Source: Firmicutes bacterium HGW-Firmicutes-15 (GTDB lineage Bacteria > Bacillota > Syntrophomonadia > Syntrophomonadales > Syntrophomonadaceae). Taken from it: a stretch of 64,000 nt of DNA. A program made the translations under genes and the position numbers. Below, in pieces: positions 51,209 to 59,509 of the stretch; within the stretch, counting starts at the first letter, position 1; every line of letters starts with the position of its first letter. The notes under the pieces are model-generated. The model was not told the DNA's origin. It was given only the letters and a program-made list of their open reading frames with translations, and did not search any database. The stretch is from the NCBI GenBank assembly GCA_002840245.1, contig PHAA01000003.1, positions 62,001 to 126,000 of the forward strand, given 5' to 3'.

Positions 51209-52477
51209 ATGCAAGCTCCTACTAATATAAGTGTAGGTCAAGCCAACCAAAGCAGTACCTATCCTCATTCAGCAAATCTATATGTAAGTTTTACTCCCGA
51301 CACAGATCCGAACCGAACAGGTACTGTGGTAAGAGTAGCCACAAGTGAAGCTAACCTTGCTAATGAAAGCACCTGTGTAAAGGTAGATTATACCGGCAAC
51401 TGGTCTGATACGCCTCAGAACTCTACGGGGATGCTTATCGATGGCTACAATTCTACAGTTATACTACCTAGCCGCAACACCAATTATTACTATAAATTGG
51501 CTACCTATATAAGGACGGGAGAATATCCCTACACTTACACCTATAGTGATTGGTCGGATGCTCATACATTCTTATCCTTGCCAGCCGCACCTACTAATTT
51601 TGCGTTGGTAGAATATGTAGAAGGTGGAGCCACTTTCTCTTGGACTGGTGTAGGAGTAGATAGGTACCAGATATCGTGGCAGTATGATGATATGGATGCA
51701 GACGTAGATAATATCTCAGCCTCTCCATATAGCTGCAATCATTTATTTGTACCAGGAGCTTATGACCCTCAAGATGTATGGGTACGGGCAGTCAATTCGT
51801 CAGGATGGGTAGGTGACTGGTCGGCTCCTGTCAGTAATATATATGTCAGACCGCCTACTATAGCTATTACTGTAAGTGTAAATCCTCAAGGTAAAGCTAC
51901 TGCCTCCACAACCTATCAGCCTGGCTCGTGCCCAACTACCAATGGTGATGAGTGGATATTCTATTATCTGTATGATGCTGCTGGAAACCTAATCTCATCT
52001 GCCGCCAGTAATACCTACTACAATAATAATCATCAATTTACCGGACTAACCCCGGGTGTAACCTACAAGATAAATGCCCGAGTTAGAGATACAGCCAATG
52101 GCACCTGGATATGGAGTTTAGCTTACTCCAACACGGTGACCTTTGTAGCATCATCCCCTCCTGATGATTTTATATGGTGGACACCCAAGGTATCAGAGGG
52201 GCGCTATGGTATGGAGGCAGCTGAATGGAATGCCTTTACTACCCGCCTAAATGAATTCAGAGCATATATAAATGAAACCCCATATAGTTTTACTGCCGTA
52301 GCAACTGGTGATGATTTTACATCGGGGATATTCAAGGAATCTTACAATGCACTGCATCTAATAACTGTTCCCAACCATACTCTGGGAAATTACTCTGCTG
52401 TTAAGCGTGGAGATAGAATATATGCCAGTTACCTGAACAATATTGTTCAGTACATGAACGGCATAAGAGATATGTAA
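51209..52477 (+). CDS. Tail fibre/receptor-binding protein with Fn3-like domains
   Basis: A 422-residue beta-rich protein. Three Fn3-like segments can be picked out (SAAAPTNFALVEYVEGGATF-like turn near 125, WVRAVNSSGWVGDWS, GLTPGVTYKINARVRD). The C-terminal 90 residues are a different, helical domain (WNAFTTRLNEFRAYINE, GDRIYASYLNNIVQYMN). Most likely it binds the host surface. GAGGTG precedes the ATG. Confidence 0.7.
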   Translation: MQAPTNISVGQANQSSTYPHSANLYVSFTPDTDPNRTGTVVRVATSEANLANESTCVKVDYTGNWSDTPQNSTGMLIDGYNSTVILPSRNTNYYYKLATYIRTGEYPYTYTYSDWSDAHTFLSLPAAPTNFALVEYVEGGATFSWTGVGVDRYQISWQYDDMDADVDNISASPYSCNHLFVPGAYDPQDVWVRAVNSSGWVGDWSAPVSNIYVRPPTIAITVSVNPQGKATASTTYQPGSCPTTNGDEWIFYYLYDAAGNLISSAASNTYYNNNHQFTGLTPGVTYKINARVRDTANGTWIWSLAYSNTVTFVASSPPDDFIWWTPKVSEGRYGMEAAEWNAFTTRLNEFRAYINETPYSFTAVATGDDFTSGIFKESYNALHLITVPNHTLGNYSAVKRGDRIYASYLNNIVQYMNGIRDM

Positions 52478-52490
52478 AAGAGGTGTTCAA

Positions 52491-52721
52491 ATGGAAGATG
52501 TATGTACCCTGCACCAAGAAACTTTAAAAGAACATGATAAGAGGTTGATACTTTTGGAAATAGAGAATGGTGTAAAGACTGAAAGAATAACTGCACTATG
52601 CAGCCGGATTGATGAATTGGTCAAGCAGATAGAGCGAATGGTGAACCTCTCTATTGGAGTGCTGTTAACATCCTTGGCCACGACCAGCGGATTTATTATC
52701 TGGTACATTCAGAAGGGATAA
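52491..52721 (+). CDS. xhlA: XhlA-type hemolysin/holin-associated protein
   Basis: A 76-residue protein: an N-terminal coiled coil (LHQETLKEHDKRLILLE, RIDELVKQIERM) and one C-terminal membrane helix (IGVLLTSLATTSGFIIWYI). This is the XhlA layout; in PBSX it acts with the XhlB holin and an amidase in lysis. AGAGGTG precedes the ATG. A short CCAAC/GTTGG hairpin follows. Confidence 0.85.
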   Translation: MEDVCTLHQETLKEHDKRLILLEIENGVKTERITALCSRIDELVKQIERMVNLSIGVLLTSLATTSGFIIWYIQKG

Positions 52722-52794
52722 CTTTTAACCAACTCAACTTTTAGGTTGGGTAAATAAAAAACACGAGATAATGTATCCCGTGTATATCGTTTAA

Positions 52795-52880
52795 ATCAGG
52801 AGGAGGGATTCGAACCCTCGAGTGAGTTACCCCACCTACCGATTATAAGTCGGCTGCCTTTACCGTTCGGCCACCCCTCC
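52795..52880 (-). tRNA. Class II tRNA-like gene with UAU anticodon, antisense in the lysis region
   Basis: On the minus strand: GGAGGGG, TG, D arm GCC/GGC, anticodon stem GCCGA/TCGGT with loop CTTATAA (anticodon UAU), an 18-base variable arm with a GTG/CAC stem, T arm GAGGG-TTCGAAT-CCCTC. The body resembles tRNA-Tyr, yet UAU would read AUA (Ile). The acceptor stem pairs at five of seven positions, with the two outermost pairs lost, and no CCA is encoded. It could be a phage tRNA in decay or an unusual decoder. Confidence 0.7.
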
Positions 52881-52966
52881 ACGTCATATCAATTATATAC
52901 AAAATAATGTAAATTGTACAATTTTTATCACTATGAATGTTGAAAAGGTTAAGATAGGAGGAATAT

Positions 52967-53230
52967 ATGGACATATCATTAATTGGCGGCATAAGCGCTA
53001 TAGCTTTAATTGTTGCCACCATAGAAGTACTAAAGCTCACTATGGACTTTGATAACAAGATGGGCACTGTACTTGCCTTGGCATTGGGGATTGCTCTGGC
53101 GGTAGGATACAACTACACCTACCAGGTCTATAATGCATTTGACAGTGTAATCGTAGGGGTATCCTTAGGCCTATCTGCCTCTGGACTATACAGCGGTAGC
53201 AAGAGCGTGAAGGAATATATTAAGAGTTAG
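52967..53230 (+). CDS. Putative holin
   Basis: An 87-residue membrane protein. Three short hydrophobic segments (ISAIALIVATIEVL, VLALALGIALAVGY, DSVIVGVSLGLSASG) and a charged tail (KSVKEYIKS). Position right after xhlA and before a strong terminator indicates the holin, which makes membrane holes for lysis. AGGAGG precedes the ATG. No endolysin gene follows. Confidence 0.7.
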   Translation: MDISLIGGISAIALIVATIEVLKLTMDFDNKMGTVLALALGIALAVGYNYTYQVYNAFDSVIVGVSLGLSASGLYSGSKSVKEYIKS

Positions 53231-53244
53231 AGGTTTGACTAGTA

Positions 53245-53276
53245 GGGGCAGGATCGAAGATCCTGCCCTTTAACTT
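53245..53276 (+). terminator. Terminator of the late operon
   Basis: GGGCAGGATC and GATCCTGCCC form a perfect ten-bp stem with loop GAA, then TTTAACTTT. Confidence 0.88.
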
Positions 53277-53718
53277 TGTCTGTGATTGCCCAATATGATT
53301 CAGAAAGCCCCTTTTGGTCTTTCTGGATAGCACTGAAGCGCATTATTGCTACTTCCAGAAAGGCGCTTTCGTACATTCTGGATAACTTTGCTCGTTATGT
53401 TACCTGGAATGTATCACCCTCACCTGATATGTTACCTATCTAAGCTGTATAAAGCTATTAAGGTTAAGTAATCCCCAATTAGCCTAGCTTTGTATAAGTA
53501 ACAAAATGATGATTGTGTTACATTGAGATGTAGCCAAGTCCAATATATATGGCTCTAAAAGAGTCAAAAAGGTAAAACCCATTTATGTATTTCGCAAAAC
53601 ATAAGCCCGATATATTAGCTTTCTACATATAAATCATCACTATATACGTAAGTCCATATTAACGAATCGTAACTATCCAGGTAGATTGGGATTTTATAAC
53701 ACTCTTTATGGTATGCGT
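53277..53718. other. Non-coding region with nested dyads between late operon and cargo
   Basis: About 440 bases with no gene. It holds CAGAAAG/CTTTCTG at 53301-53325, AAGCGC/GCGCTT at 53336-53368, CCAGAA/TTCTGG at 53355-53381, and two copies each of TCTGGATA and ATGTTACCT. The dense dyads could be an origin, recombination sites or convergent terminators. Confidence 0.55.
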
Positions 53719-54795
53719 TTAATTCCATAGTGAATACTGCTTGATAAGCATTTCATCATTTTGTTTCAACCTACGTGATGGCATTGCTTTTTCTGCTTTG
53801 ATTTCTATGCTCGTAAGGTACTGCTCTAATAGTTTATTTAGCGGATTAAGTTCTAATACACTAAAGACCCCATATCTTGCATAATAAATAGCAGCTCTGT
53901 TCAGCTTCAAACCTATCTTTCTTCCCATAGCGGCATAAGCTAATAGTTGGGCATACTCCTCATGTACATAGCCTAATTTCTTATTTGTCTTAATATCAAC
54001 TATCACGTCATCAATAATTAAGTCTGCATCAGCTCCATTTAACATTGTAGTATATTCACCAAAGGATGGATTCAAAATGCAACTACTAAACGATATATTA
54101 CGTATAGTATTTTCGAACACTGCAATTAATTCTTTGACATTGTCGACCATAGCTGTTTTAGTCATTCTAGATTTATTATTAATTGTAAATCCATATATGT
54201 CATTCGAAAAGCGATTAAACAATGGTACATACGCTTCACTACTAGCAGTGCGATATATCATGTCATATTCAGCAAAAAGTATCGATGATTCTATTAAATC
54301 ATTTAAGCCATGACCAGTCTTAATGTAATAACTTCTCTTTTCAATAGCCTCTAAAAACATCTTGATACTATATTTCTTAAATCCGCTCCTGGTCTTATGA
54401 CCAAATTCAACTAAGTTCATAGATTTACTATTAATATCTAGCTCATCATATTTTACATGCTCCAGATTATCTTGATTAAATACTACATAGGAATCTATAT
54501 ATTTTTGAGTGAAAATACCACTAGTACTAAGAAAGCTATCAAAACCTCTTTCGGCCATTAAGAGCTTTTCCAAAGTTACATTATGTCCATCTAATTTCTG
54601 AGCAATCAATGCCCTAACTATATAATCAAAAGCTGTACCAATTAGGCCAGCCTCATGAGAGGCACCAATGGATGAGACTAGTTTTGGTGTTTTCCAGTTA
54701 AAGGCTTTTCCATCCCATGTGGTTATATCGCCTTTAAGGTTGGGAATTATCTTCGTTAAATCAGAATTACTTGTCAATATACTGGTTAATGACAT
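53719..54795 (-). CDS. PD-(D/E)XK nuclease-like cargo protein
   Basis: A 358-residue protein. The C-terminal half has GADADLIIDDVIVDIKTNKK followed by EEYAQLLAYAAMG, the D...D-x-K plus QLLAY pattern of RecB/Cas4-type nucleases. The N-terminal 200 residues are helical and of unknown type. Start is ATG 54795, eight bases after GGAG. It is the last gene of a reverse-strand set with two membrane proteins, next to attR, where prophages keep defence genes. The target could be invading DNA. Confidence 0.7.
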   Translation of the reverse strand: MSLTSILTSNSDLTKIIPNLKGDITTWDGKAFNWKTPKLVSSIGASHEAGLIGTAFDYIVRALIAQKLDGHNVTLEKLLMAERGFDSFLSTSGIFTQKYIDSYVVFNQDNLEHVKYDELDINSKSMNLVEFGHKTRSGFKKYSIKMFLEAIEKRSYYIKTGHGLNDLIESSILFAEYDMIYRTASSEAYVPLFNRFSNDIYGFTINNKSRMTKTAMVDNVKELIAVFENTIRNISFSSCILNPSFGEYTTMLNGADADLIIDDVIVDIKTNKKLGYVHEEYAQLLAYAAMGRKIGLKLNRAAIYYARYGVFSVLELNPLNKLLEQYLTSIEIKAEKAMPSRRLKQNDEMLIKQYSLWN

Positions 54796-54843
54796 AATCA
54801 TCACTCCAAACTAAAATTGGCTTGAATATTCACTGTGACAGTT

Positions 54844-55296
54844 TCAGTGCAAATGACTTGTGTCATAACTTATACCAGCTAGTTCTATACTAAAACTAAC
54901 ATCTTCCCTTGCAGCGGTAGCTGCCATTATCCAATTTTTACTGTACCTTTCGGTATAAAACCTATAATCAACATTACTAAATACAGTTTTCCAATTATCG
55001 CTAGTAAAAGAATCTATTTCCTTTCCAATTTCTTGTGAATATCGCATTGCTGCTCGTACCATTGGCCACATCATCCAATTTCGCTCACGGTTTTCAGCAT
55101 CTCTTTTATAGTGCATTAATGACCAAACACTTAGTATCAACCAAGCGATACTTGATATTGCGATAAGTGAGTCTGGTATATTGTCTTTCAAAATAGAATG
55201 ATATAAACCTGCAAATGAGAGCATCACGGTAGCATAAACTATAAATGCTGCAAGATAGCCAAAAAATCTAACCCCCAAACCATTTTCACTGTTCAC
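54844..55296 (-). CDS. Two-helix membrane protein of the cargo operon
   Basis: A 150-residue protein. Residues about 10-34 and 41-62 are membrane helices (FFGYLAAFIVYATVMLSF, LIAISSIAWLILSVWSL). A cytoplasmic part of 90 residues follows (WMMWPMVRAAMRYSQEIGKE). GTG start after AGGGGGA. Family unknown. The next gene, the nuclease, begins about 48 bases downstream. Confidence 0.6.
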   Translation of the reverse strand: MNSENGLGVRFFGYLAAFIVYATVMLSFAGLYHSILKDNIPDSLIAISSIAWLILSVWSLMHYKRDAENRERNWMMWPMVRAAMRYSQEIGKEIDSFTSDNWKTVFSNVDYRFYTERYSKNWIMAATAAREDVSFSIELAGISYDTSHLH

Positions 55297-55392
55297 TATT
55301 AATCGTCCCCCTATTCTTTTCTTATCGTGTACGCCATCGTGCGACTTACAATTTTATACAAAACAAGGAACTGAGGCTTGCACCATAAATTA

Positions 55393-55872
55393 TTAAAAGA
55401 TTATAAGGTAACAAAACAAAACCATCACCAGACACATAGATACAGTACTTGCCAAACAACCACTCTTTTTAGGTAAGTACTTAATGCCAACAAACTCCCT
55501 CGCTTTTGGTTCTGTTTCAAAGTTGTAGGCGAAATTAATAACGATTAACTGGAAGAAGTCAAAAAGCAAACCATCTGAAATAGGACCATCATATCCAATA
55601 GATTTCATAAAGACTTTTGCGTTTTCAATAATCTCCTCAAATACTTCTGCTGTATCCCGGTAAAAGAATTCTCTTTCGTACAATTTTATATTCCATTGAT
55701 CAATGAAATACTCTATATGTGGTTGTAAAGCTCCAGGCATGGTATCTCGTAGACCAATAAAAGCATTTGCCCGTTCCTTTGGGGGTTGTTTACTAAGATG
55801 AGCTTCAATCAATTCTTTGAACATTGTGTTTCTAAAGCCATTTTTTAGTTCAATTAAATCTATTCCTCCCAT
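55393..55872 (-). CDS. Tail-anchored cargo protein
   Basis: A 159-residue protein: a helical cytoplasmic part (MFKELIEAHLSKQPPKERAN, VFEEIIENAKVFMKSIGY) and a single C-terminal membrane helix (STVSMCLVMVLFCYLIIF). This is the layout of tail-anchored proteins. GGAGG precedes the ATG. It is the first gene of the reverse-strand set. Family unknown. Confidence 0.6.
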   Translation of the reverse strand: MGGIDLIELKNGFRNTMFKELIEAHLSKQPPKERANAFIGLRDTMPGALQPHIEYFIDQWNIKLYEREFFYRDTAEVFEEIIENAKVFMKSIGYDGPISDGLLFDFFQLIVINFAYNFETEPKAREFVGIKYLPKKSGCLASTVSMCLVMVLFCYLIIF

Positions 55873-55929
55873 ACTTTACCTCCAATCAAAACACTGCAAA
55901 TAATATAGACAAATGTTCAATAACTATAT

Positions 55930-55959
55930 TTGCCATAATAATAGTAAATCCTGCATAAT
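55930..55959 (+). promoter_or_regulatory. Putative promoter of the HEPN operon
   Basis: TTGCCA at 55930-55935, an 18-base spacer and CATAAT at 55954-55959, in the 153-base gap between the two divergent cargo operons. Confidence 0.45.
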
Positions 55960-56025
55960 AGAATAAATATTTCCTTTTAACTACATAAAGTAGTAGGTAT
56001 ATGTATCAGCTAGGATGTGTAAAAG

Positions 56026-56544
56026 ATGGATATTTATATATCTCTATTAATAGGTATCTTATCCGGAGTTGTATCAGGATTAATATCTGGCTACGCAGTT
56101 ACCATATACTTTCGGAACATAGATAGAATACGCTTGATAGTTCAATACGCTCAATACACCCTGCAGCATGCTGAGGATATATCTGACGAAGCATATGCAT
56201 GTTCCAAGGGAAAAGAGCTCGAGAACCTTAACTATCTATTAAGAAAGTCTAGTCATAGTCATCGGAATTTTGATGGAGGTATTCCTGATCAAGAACTTCA
56301 GAAGGCTATCGCATCATGTAACGAAGGGATATATCATATTTCTAACGCGGCCGAAGAACCTAATTCTCAAAGCCAACTGTTCTTTGCCCATACAGAAATG
56401 CCAAACAGGATACTCGATTTACATAACGCTCTGGTGAATTTTGAGGTTGCAGAAGAGAGGAAGACTGAGAAGCATATAAGGGTATTCCGTAACATAGCCT
56501 TAGTTGTAGTTGTTTTAACTGTTCTAGGATTAATCATTGCATAA
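56026..56544 (+). CDS. Membrane protein with two terminal helices, paired with HEPN protein
   Basis: A 172-residue protein with one membrane helix at each end (ISLLIGILSGVVSGLISGYA and RNIALVVVVLTVLGLIIA) and about 130 residues between. The middle part is helical and charged (YTLQHAEDISDEAYACSKGK). Both ends would sit in the membrane with the middle on one side, a plausible sensor or anchor. The next gene starts 22 bases later. The ribosome site is weak. Family unknown. Confidence 0.65.
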   Translation: MDIYISLLIGILSGVVSGLISGYAVTIYFRNIDRIRLIVQYAQYTLQHAEDISDEAYACSKGKELENLNYLLRKSSHSHRNFDGGIPDQELQKAIASCNEGIYHISNAAEEPNSQSQLFFAHTEMPNRILDLHNALVNFEVAEERKTEKHIRVFRNIALVVVVLTVLGLIIA

Positions 56545-56566
56545 TTAGAAATGGAGGAAGAAACAA

Positions 56567-57739
56567 ATGCTTGATAAACCAATTCTCAATCGAATTATTC
56601 TATCAAGGCATCTTTTTATGTTGGCAATCAATTCCTGTAAATCCAAGGATGATATCTACCTTTATTCAGCTGTTAATCTACTTCAGGATTCCGTTGAAGT
56701 ATTTCTAATTGCTGTTGCTAATTTTGTAAATGCAAACATCAGAGAAAACACTAAGTTTGACCAATACTTTGAAGAAATCAATAAAAAGATTTCCCCAAAG
56801 GAATTACCTTTCCGTGGCCGATTATTATTACTAAATAAACACAGAGTGAATTCCAAACATTATGGCATTCAACCCCCAAGAAGTGAATGTGAATCTTTAA
56901 TTAACGTTGTGAATGAATTCTATGACGAAGTATCAAGTAAGGTTTTTGGATATAATTATGATTCATTGTCACTTTTGGATTTGTTAGAAGAATCAGAATG
57001 TAAAGACCACCTTGCCCTTGCTAAAGAAGCCTTAGAAGAGAAGAATTACGTGCTTACTGCTTTTGAGTGCAGAAAGGCTATCTATATCGAAATTGAGTCT
57101 AAATATGACATTTCTAAATTTGCTAATGCTAATACTGAAGACCTTAAACTTATGTTTGAGAAGTCAATATGTAAAGCTCCGTACTATGCAAAAGAATCAA
57201 ATTACATTGATAAAAATGTAAACGAACCTACTAATTATATAGTATTAGACCATTCAGTATTGGAGCAGGAACTTATTAAATATGGGATTGATTTAAATAT
57301 GTTTTGGAATGTATGGAGACTGACGCCAGATGTATTTAGATTTGAAGGTGGGCGTTGGGCGATAAAGGATGAGTTTGACCTTTTAAATGAAGAGAAACTA
57401 ATGGAAGTAGCCCCATATATTTATGCTTCAACAGTCGAGATAATTTTAGCAATCCAATCTTATCGCAAAAATGCTATCCAGAAAAACATGGTATATAGTG
57501 AAATTACTCTTGCCGGTGAACAAATACCAGTTTATAAGAAAGCTGATTCAAAATCCAAAGTTCTATCTATCATACCTAAGGAAATTAAGAAAGTTATATC
57601 TACATATTGTGTTGATGGCTTATCAGACGATAACACATATTGGTACATAATCAATAATGAACCTAATATATACGGTTTTATATCAAATGATAATTTAGAC
57701 CCATTGCAAAACTTACGCTTCTTAACTGTAAAAGGTTAA
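56567..57739 (+). CDS. HEPN-like protein with C-terminal SH3-like domain
   Basis: A 390-residue protein. Residues 1-125 are helical with LNKHRVNSKHYG, matching the HEPN R-x4-H RNase motif (R93, H98). Residues 150-200 hold a second helical hairpin (HLALAKEALEEKNYVLTAFE). The last 75 residues look like a bacterial SH3 fold (EQIPVYKKADSKSKVLSIIP, TYWYIINN, IYGFISNDNL). HEPN RNases are common in toxin and defence systems. GGAGGAAG precedes the ATG. It is the last gene before attR. Confidence 0.7.
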   Translation: MLDKPILNRIILSRHLFMLAINSCKSKDDIYLYSAVNLLQDSVEVFLIAVANFVNANIRENTKFDQYFEEINKKISPKELPFRGRLLLLNKHRVNSKHYGIQPPRSECESLINVVNEFYDEVSSKVFGYNYDSLSLLDLLEESECKDHLALAKEALEEKNYVLTAFECRKAIYIEIESKYDISKFANANTEDLKLMFEKSICKAPYYAKESNYIDKNVNEPTNYIVLDHSVLEQELIKYGIDLNMFWNVWRLTPDVFRFEGGRWAIKDEFDLLNEEKLMEVAPYIYASTVEIILAIQSYRKNAIQKNMVYSEITLAGEQIPVYKKADSKSKVLSIIPKEIKKVISTYCVDGLSDDNTYWYIINNEPNIYGFISNDNLDPLQNLRFLTVKG

Positions 57740-58005
57740 TACTATTATCAGTGATATAAGTGATTATCTCCCGATGGTTTAAGAGGCCTTGGTTGTTCCC
57801 TCCCCAGGGCCGCATTACTACTGGTAGATGCTTTGAGCTCTTTACACCATGCCTATAAACCGGTATTATGTAGGTTGCAAGTAGGGTTGACCGACTACTG
57901 ACTTTAAGCTTGAATTCAGGCAACGGCTTATACTAGTTAGCGGAGAGTAGTCATGGCTTACCAATCCCATTATATAGGCATTATAGGTTAGCAAATTGCC
58001 CGCTA
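57740..58005. other. Gap between HEPN gene and attR
   Basis: 265 bases. I see no supported gene and no strong hairpin. It ends at the attR repeat. Confidence 0.5.
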
Positions 58006-58052
58006 GCCTCCGGAGCCGGGTGCGGAGGTTCGATTCCTCTCGGGCGTACCAT
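58006..58052 (+). repeat. attR core: 47-bp copy of the tRNA-Arg 3' end
   Basis: Identical to 30155-30201. Downstream follows the ancestral terminator of the tRNA gene. Confidence 0.95.
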
Positions 58053-58063
58053 TAGGTATATAG

Positions 58064-58095
58064 GCACTTTCAAGGATTTTGAGAGTGCTTTTTTT
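58064..58095 (+). terminator. Original tRNA-Arg terminator (displaced by the prophage)
   Basis: GCACTTTCA pairs with TGAGAGTGC, then TTTTTTT. A close relative follows the diverged att copy at 61080. Confidence 0.85.
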
Positions 58096-58511
58096 ATGCT
58101 ACTGTTGCAACCCAGTTAAAATCAATGAGTGCACGCATATTATTTTTCGATTTCATTCCAAGGTTTTATTTTAGCCAGTTGAACCCAGCGGTTTTCAGCA
58201 CTAAACTTTCCTTGAAACGGGAGGATAAAATCGTCTATGGTCAATTGTGGACTGGGTTTTCGATACATCTTTCGCCCCCATGTGCACGGTTTTTGGAAGG
58301 TAATTGCGTTTTACCATGCACATGATTTCGACATAAGCGGCTTAAAACCCTTGTTAATTCAGGCTTTTTATGTGGTTTTATCAAGCCCTATTTAATTAAA
58401 CTCCGAATCCAGTAGCTGATATTTATCCTAAATTCCTTACTCGCACATTTCGGTTAATGAAGGAATACTTTGTTTGATTGTTGGTTATAAACAAATACTA
58501 CCTTCATCATA
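58096..58511. other. Region with no supported gene
   Basis: About 415 bases. A 66-codon frame at 58125-58325 has no ribosome site and no recognisable features, so I do not call it. No hairpin of note. Confidence 0.5.
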
Positions 58512-59327
58512 TTATTCTGTGGGTATCTCAAATAATCTATCTGCTGCTTCTTGAATTAAAACATCCGCAGATGGATTAGCAACTTTTGTAATATTCATTA
58601 TGCGAAAAAGTGGCGTATCTAACACAACACACTTGTCTGTTTGCGGAGAATGATAAGGACAATTTACCTCAATCACTAAATTATTCTTTTGTACAACCAG
58701 ATTACAATACCCAAAAGAATCATCTAAAATAGGGTTAATCAAAGGGAAGGTTCCATGTTCAAAATTCCTGCCACCATAAATCCGCGTCAGAAAATACCTA
58801 GTATCTTCGTTGTTACAAGACTCTTGAACGTAATTTTCTGAATCGGCAGTTTCAAGCTGAGAATTATAAATGATTCTCGCAGAAGCCCTGTCTTTACATA
58901 AAGTAAAGGTTATATCGCCATAATTATTAACACTTTTGGTCGTTAAAACTTGCTTAAATTTCGCACGCGTAGGCGCCTCACTATACATACTCACAGGCCA
59001 ATTGTCTCTTAAAGAACTAAGGTCAGTAAAATCCTGATCTACGCTAGCTTCTAGAAGAGGGGTAATATTTAAGTCTGCCCTAGTAGTACCGCTGCTAAAT
59101 GATGACACAAAAGCAAACATAAGTATCGATAGATGAGCAAGTCCTATTATTAGCCTTCTACGGTAAAGAGGTTTAATCGGAATCCTATTCATCAGCTGCC
59201 TGAGCTTATCATTTTTACTTGCTTTATTATATATATAACGAAATAATTTAAAACCCAGGGTTATAATAATAATAAAACTAGGAAGACCGTATTTAAAAAA
59301 GATTAATCCATATTTAGAATAAAACAT
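58512..59327 (-). CDS. Hypothetical membrane protein with extracytoplasmic domain
   Basis: A 271-residue protein. Two membrane segments (FIIIITLGFKLFRYI near 20 and LIIGLAHLSILMFAFVSSF near 65) are followed by 200 residues outside, with several Cys (CKDRAS, ESCNNED, GYCNLVV, VNCPYH, KCVVLD) that could form disulfides. Family unknown. GGAG precedes the ATG. It lies between the two tRNA-end repeats. Confidence 0.6.
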   Translation of the reverse strand: MFYSKYGLIFFKYGLPSFIIIITLGFKLFRYIYNKASKNDKLRQLMNRIPIKPLYRRRLIIGLAHLSILMFAFVSSFSSGTTRADLNITPLLEASVDQDFTDLSSLRDNWPVSMYSEAPTRAKFKQVLTTKSVNNYGDITFTLCKDRASARIIYNSQLETADSENYVQESCNNEDTRYFLTRIYGGRNFEHGTFPLINPILDDSFGYCNLVVQKNNLVIEVNCPYHSPQTDKCVVLDTPLFRIMNITKVANPSADVLIQEAADRLFEIPTE

Positions 59328-59441
59328 CTAATATTCTACTCCTTTGCACACTTTTCAAAAAGCTTTACTAGTAATACCATCGTCATACTAACTTGACTAT
59401 GGCACAGAAGCCCTTGAATGGTCTCTGGTTCAAATCGGCTT

Positions 59442-59485
59442 ATAAAAAAACCTTGCGATATTTGTTGTCAACAAATTCGCAAGGT
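59442..59485 (-). terminator. Terminator of the acyl-CoA dehydrogenase gene
   Basis: On the minus strand ACCTTGCGAA-TTTGTTG pairs with CAACAAA-TATCGCAAGGT, then TTTTTTTA. It lies 25 bases after the stop. Confidence 0.9.
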
Positions 59486-59509
59486 CTATTATAGCGGTAA
59501 TTATAATTA

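Larger units (their letters stand above)
30155..58052 (+). mobile_element. Siphovirus-type prophage in tRNA-Arg, about 27.9 kb
   Basis: Bounded by a perfect 47-bp repeat and starting with a tyrosine integrase. It holds replication, packaging, head, connector, long-tail and partial lysis genes in the usual order, all on the plus strand, with reverse-strand cargo genes near both ends. It is short for a siphovirus. I found no CI-type repressor, excisionase, head protease or endolysin, so it may be defective, may depend on the host or a helper, or may use unfamiliar proteins for those steps. The tape measure length suggests a tail near 100 nm. Confidence 0.93.

Noticed and set aside
57678-57923. 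81-codon reverse frame between the HEPN gene and attR
   Set aside because: It overlaps the HEPN gene end, has no ribosome site and shows no recognisable motif.
58125-58325. 66-codon plus-strand frame after attR
   Set aside because: No ribosome site, unusual composition, and it lies in the read-out of a tRNA terminator.
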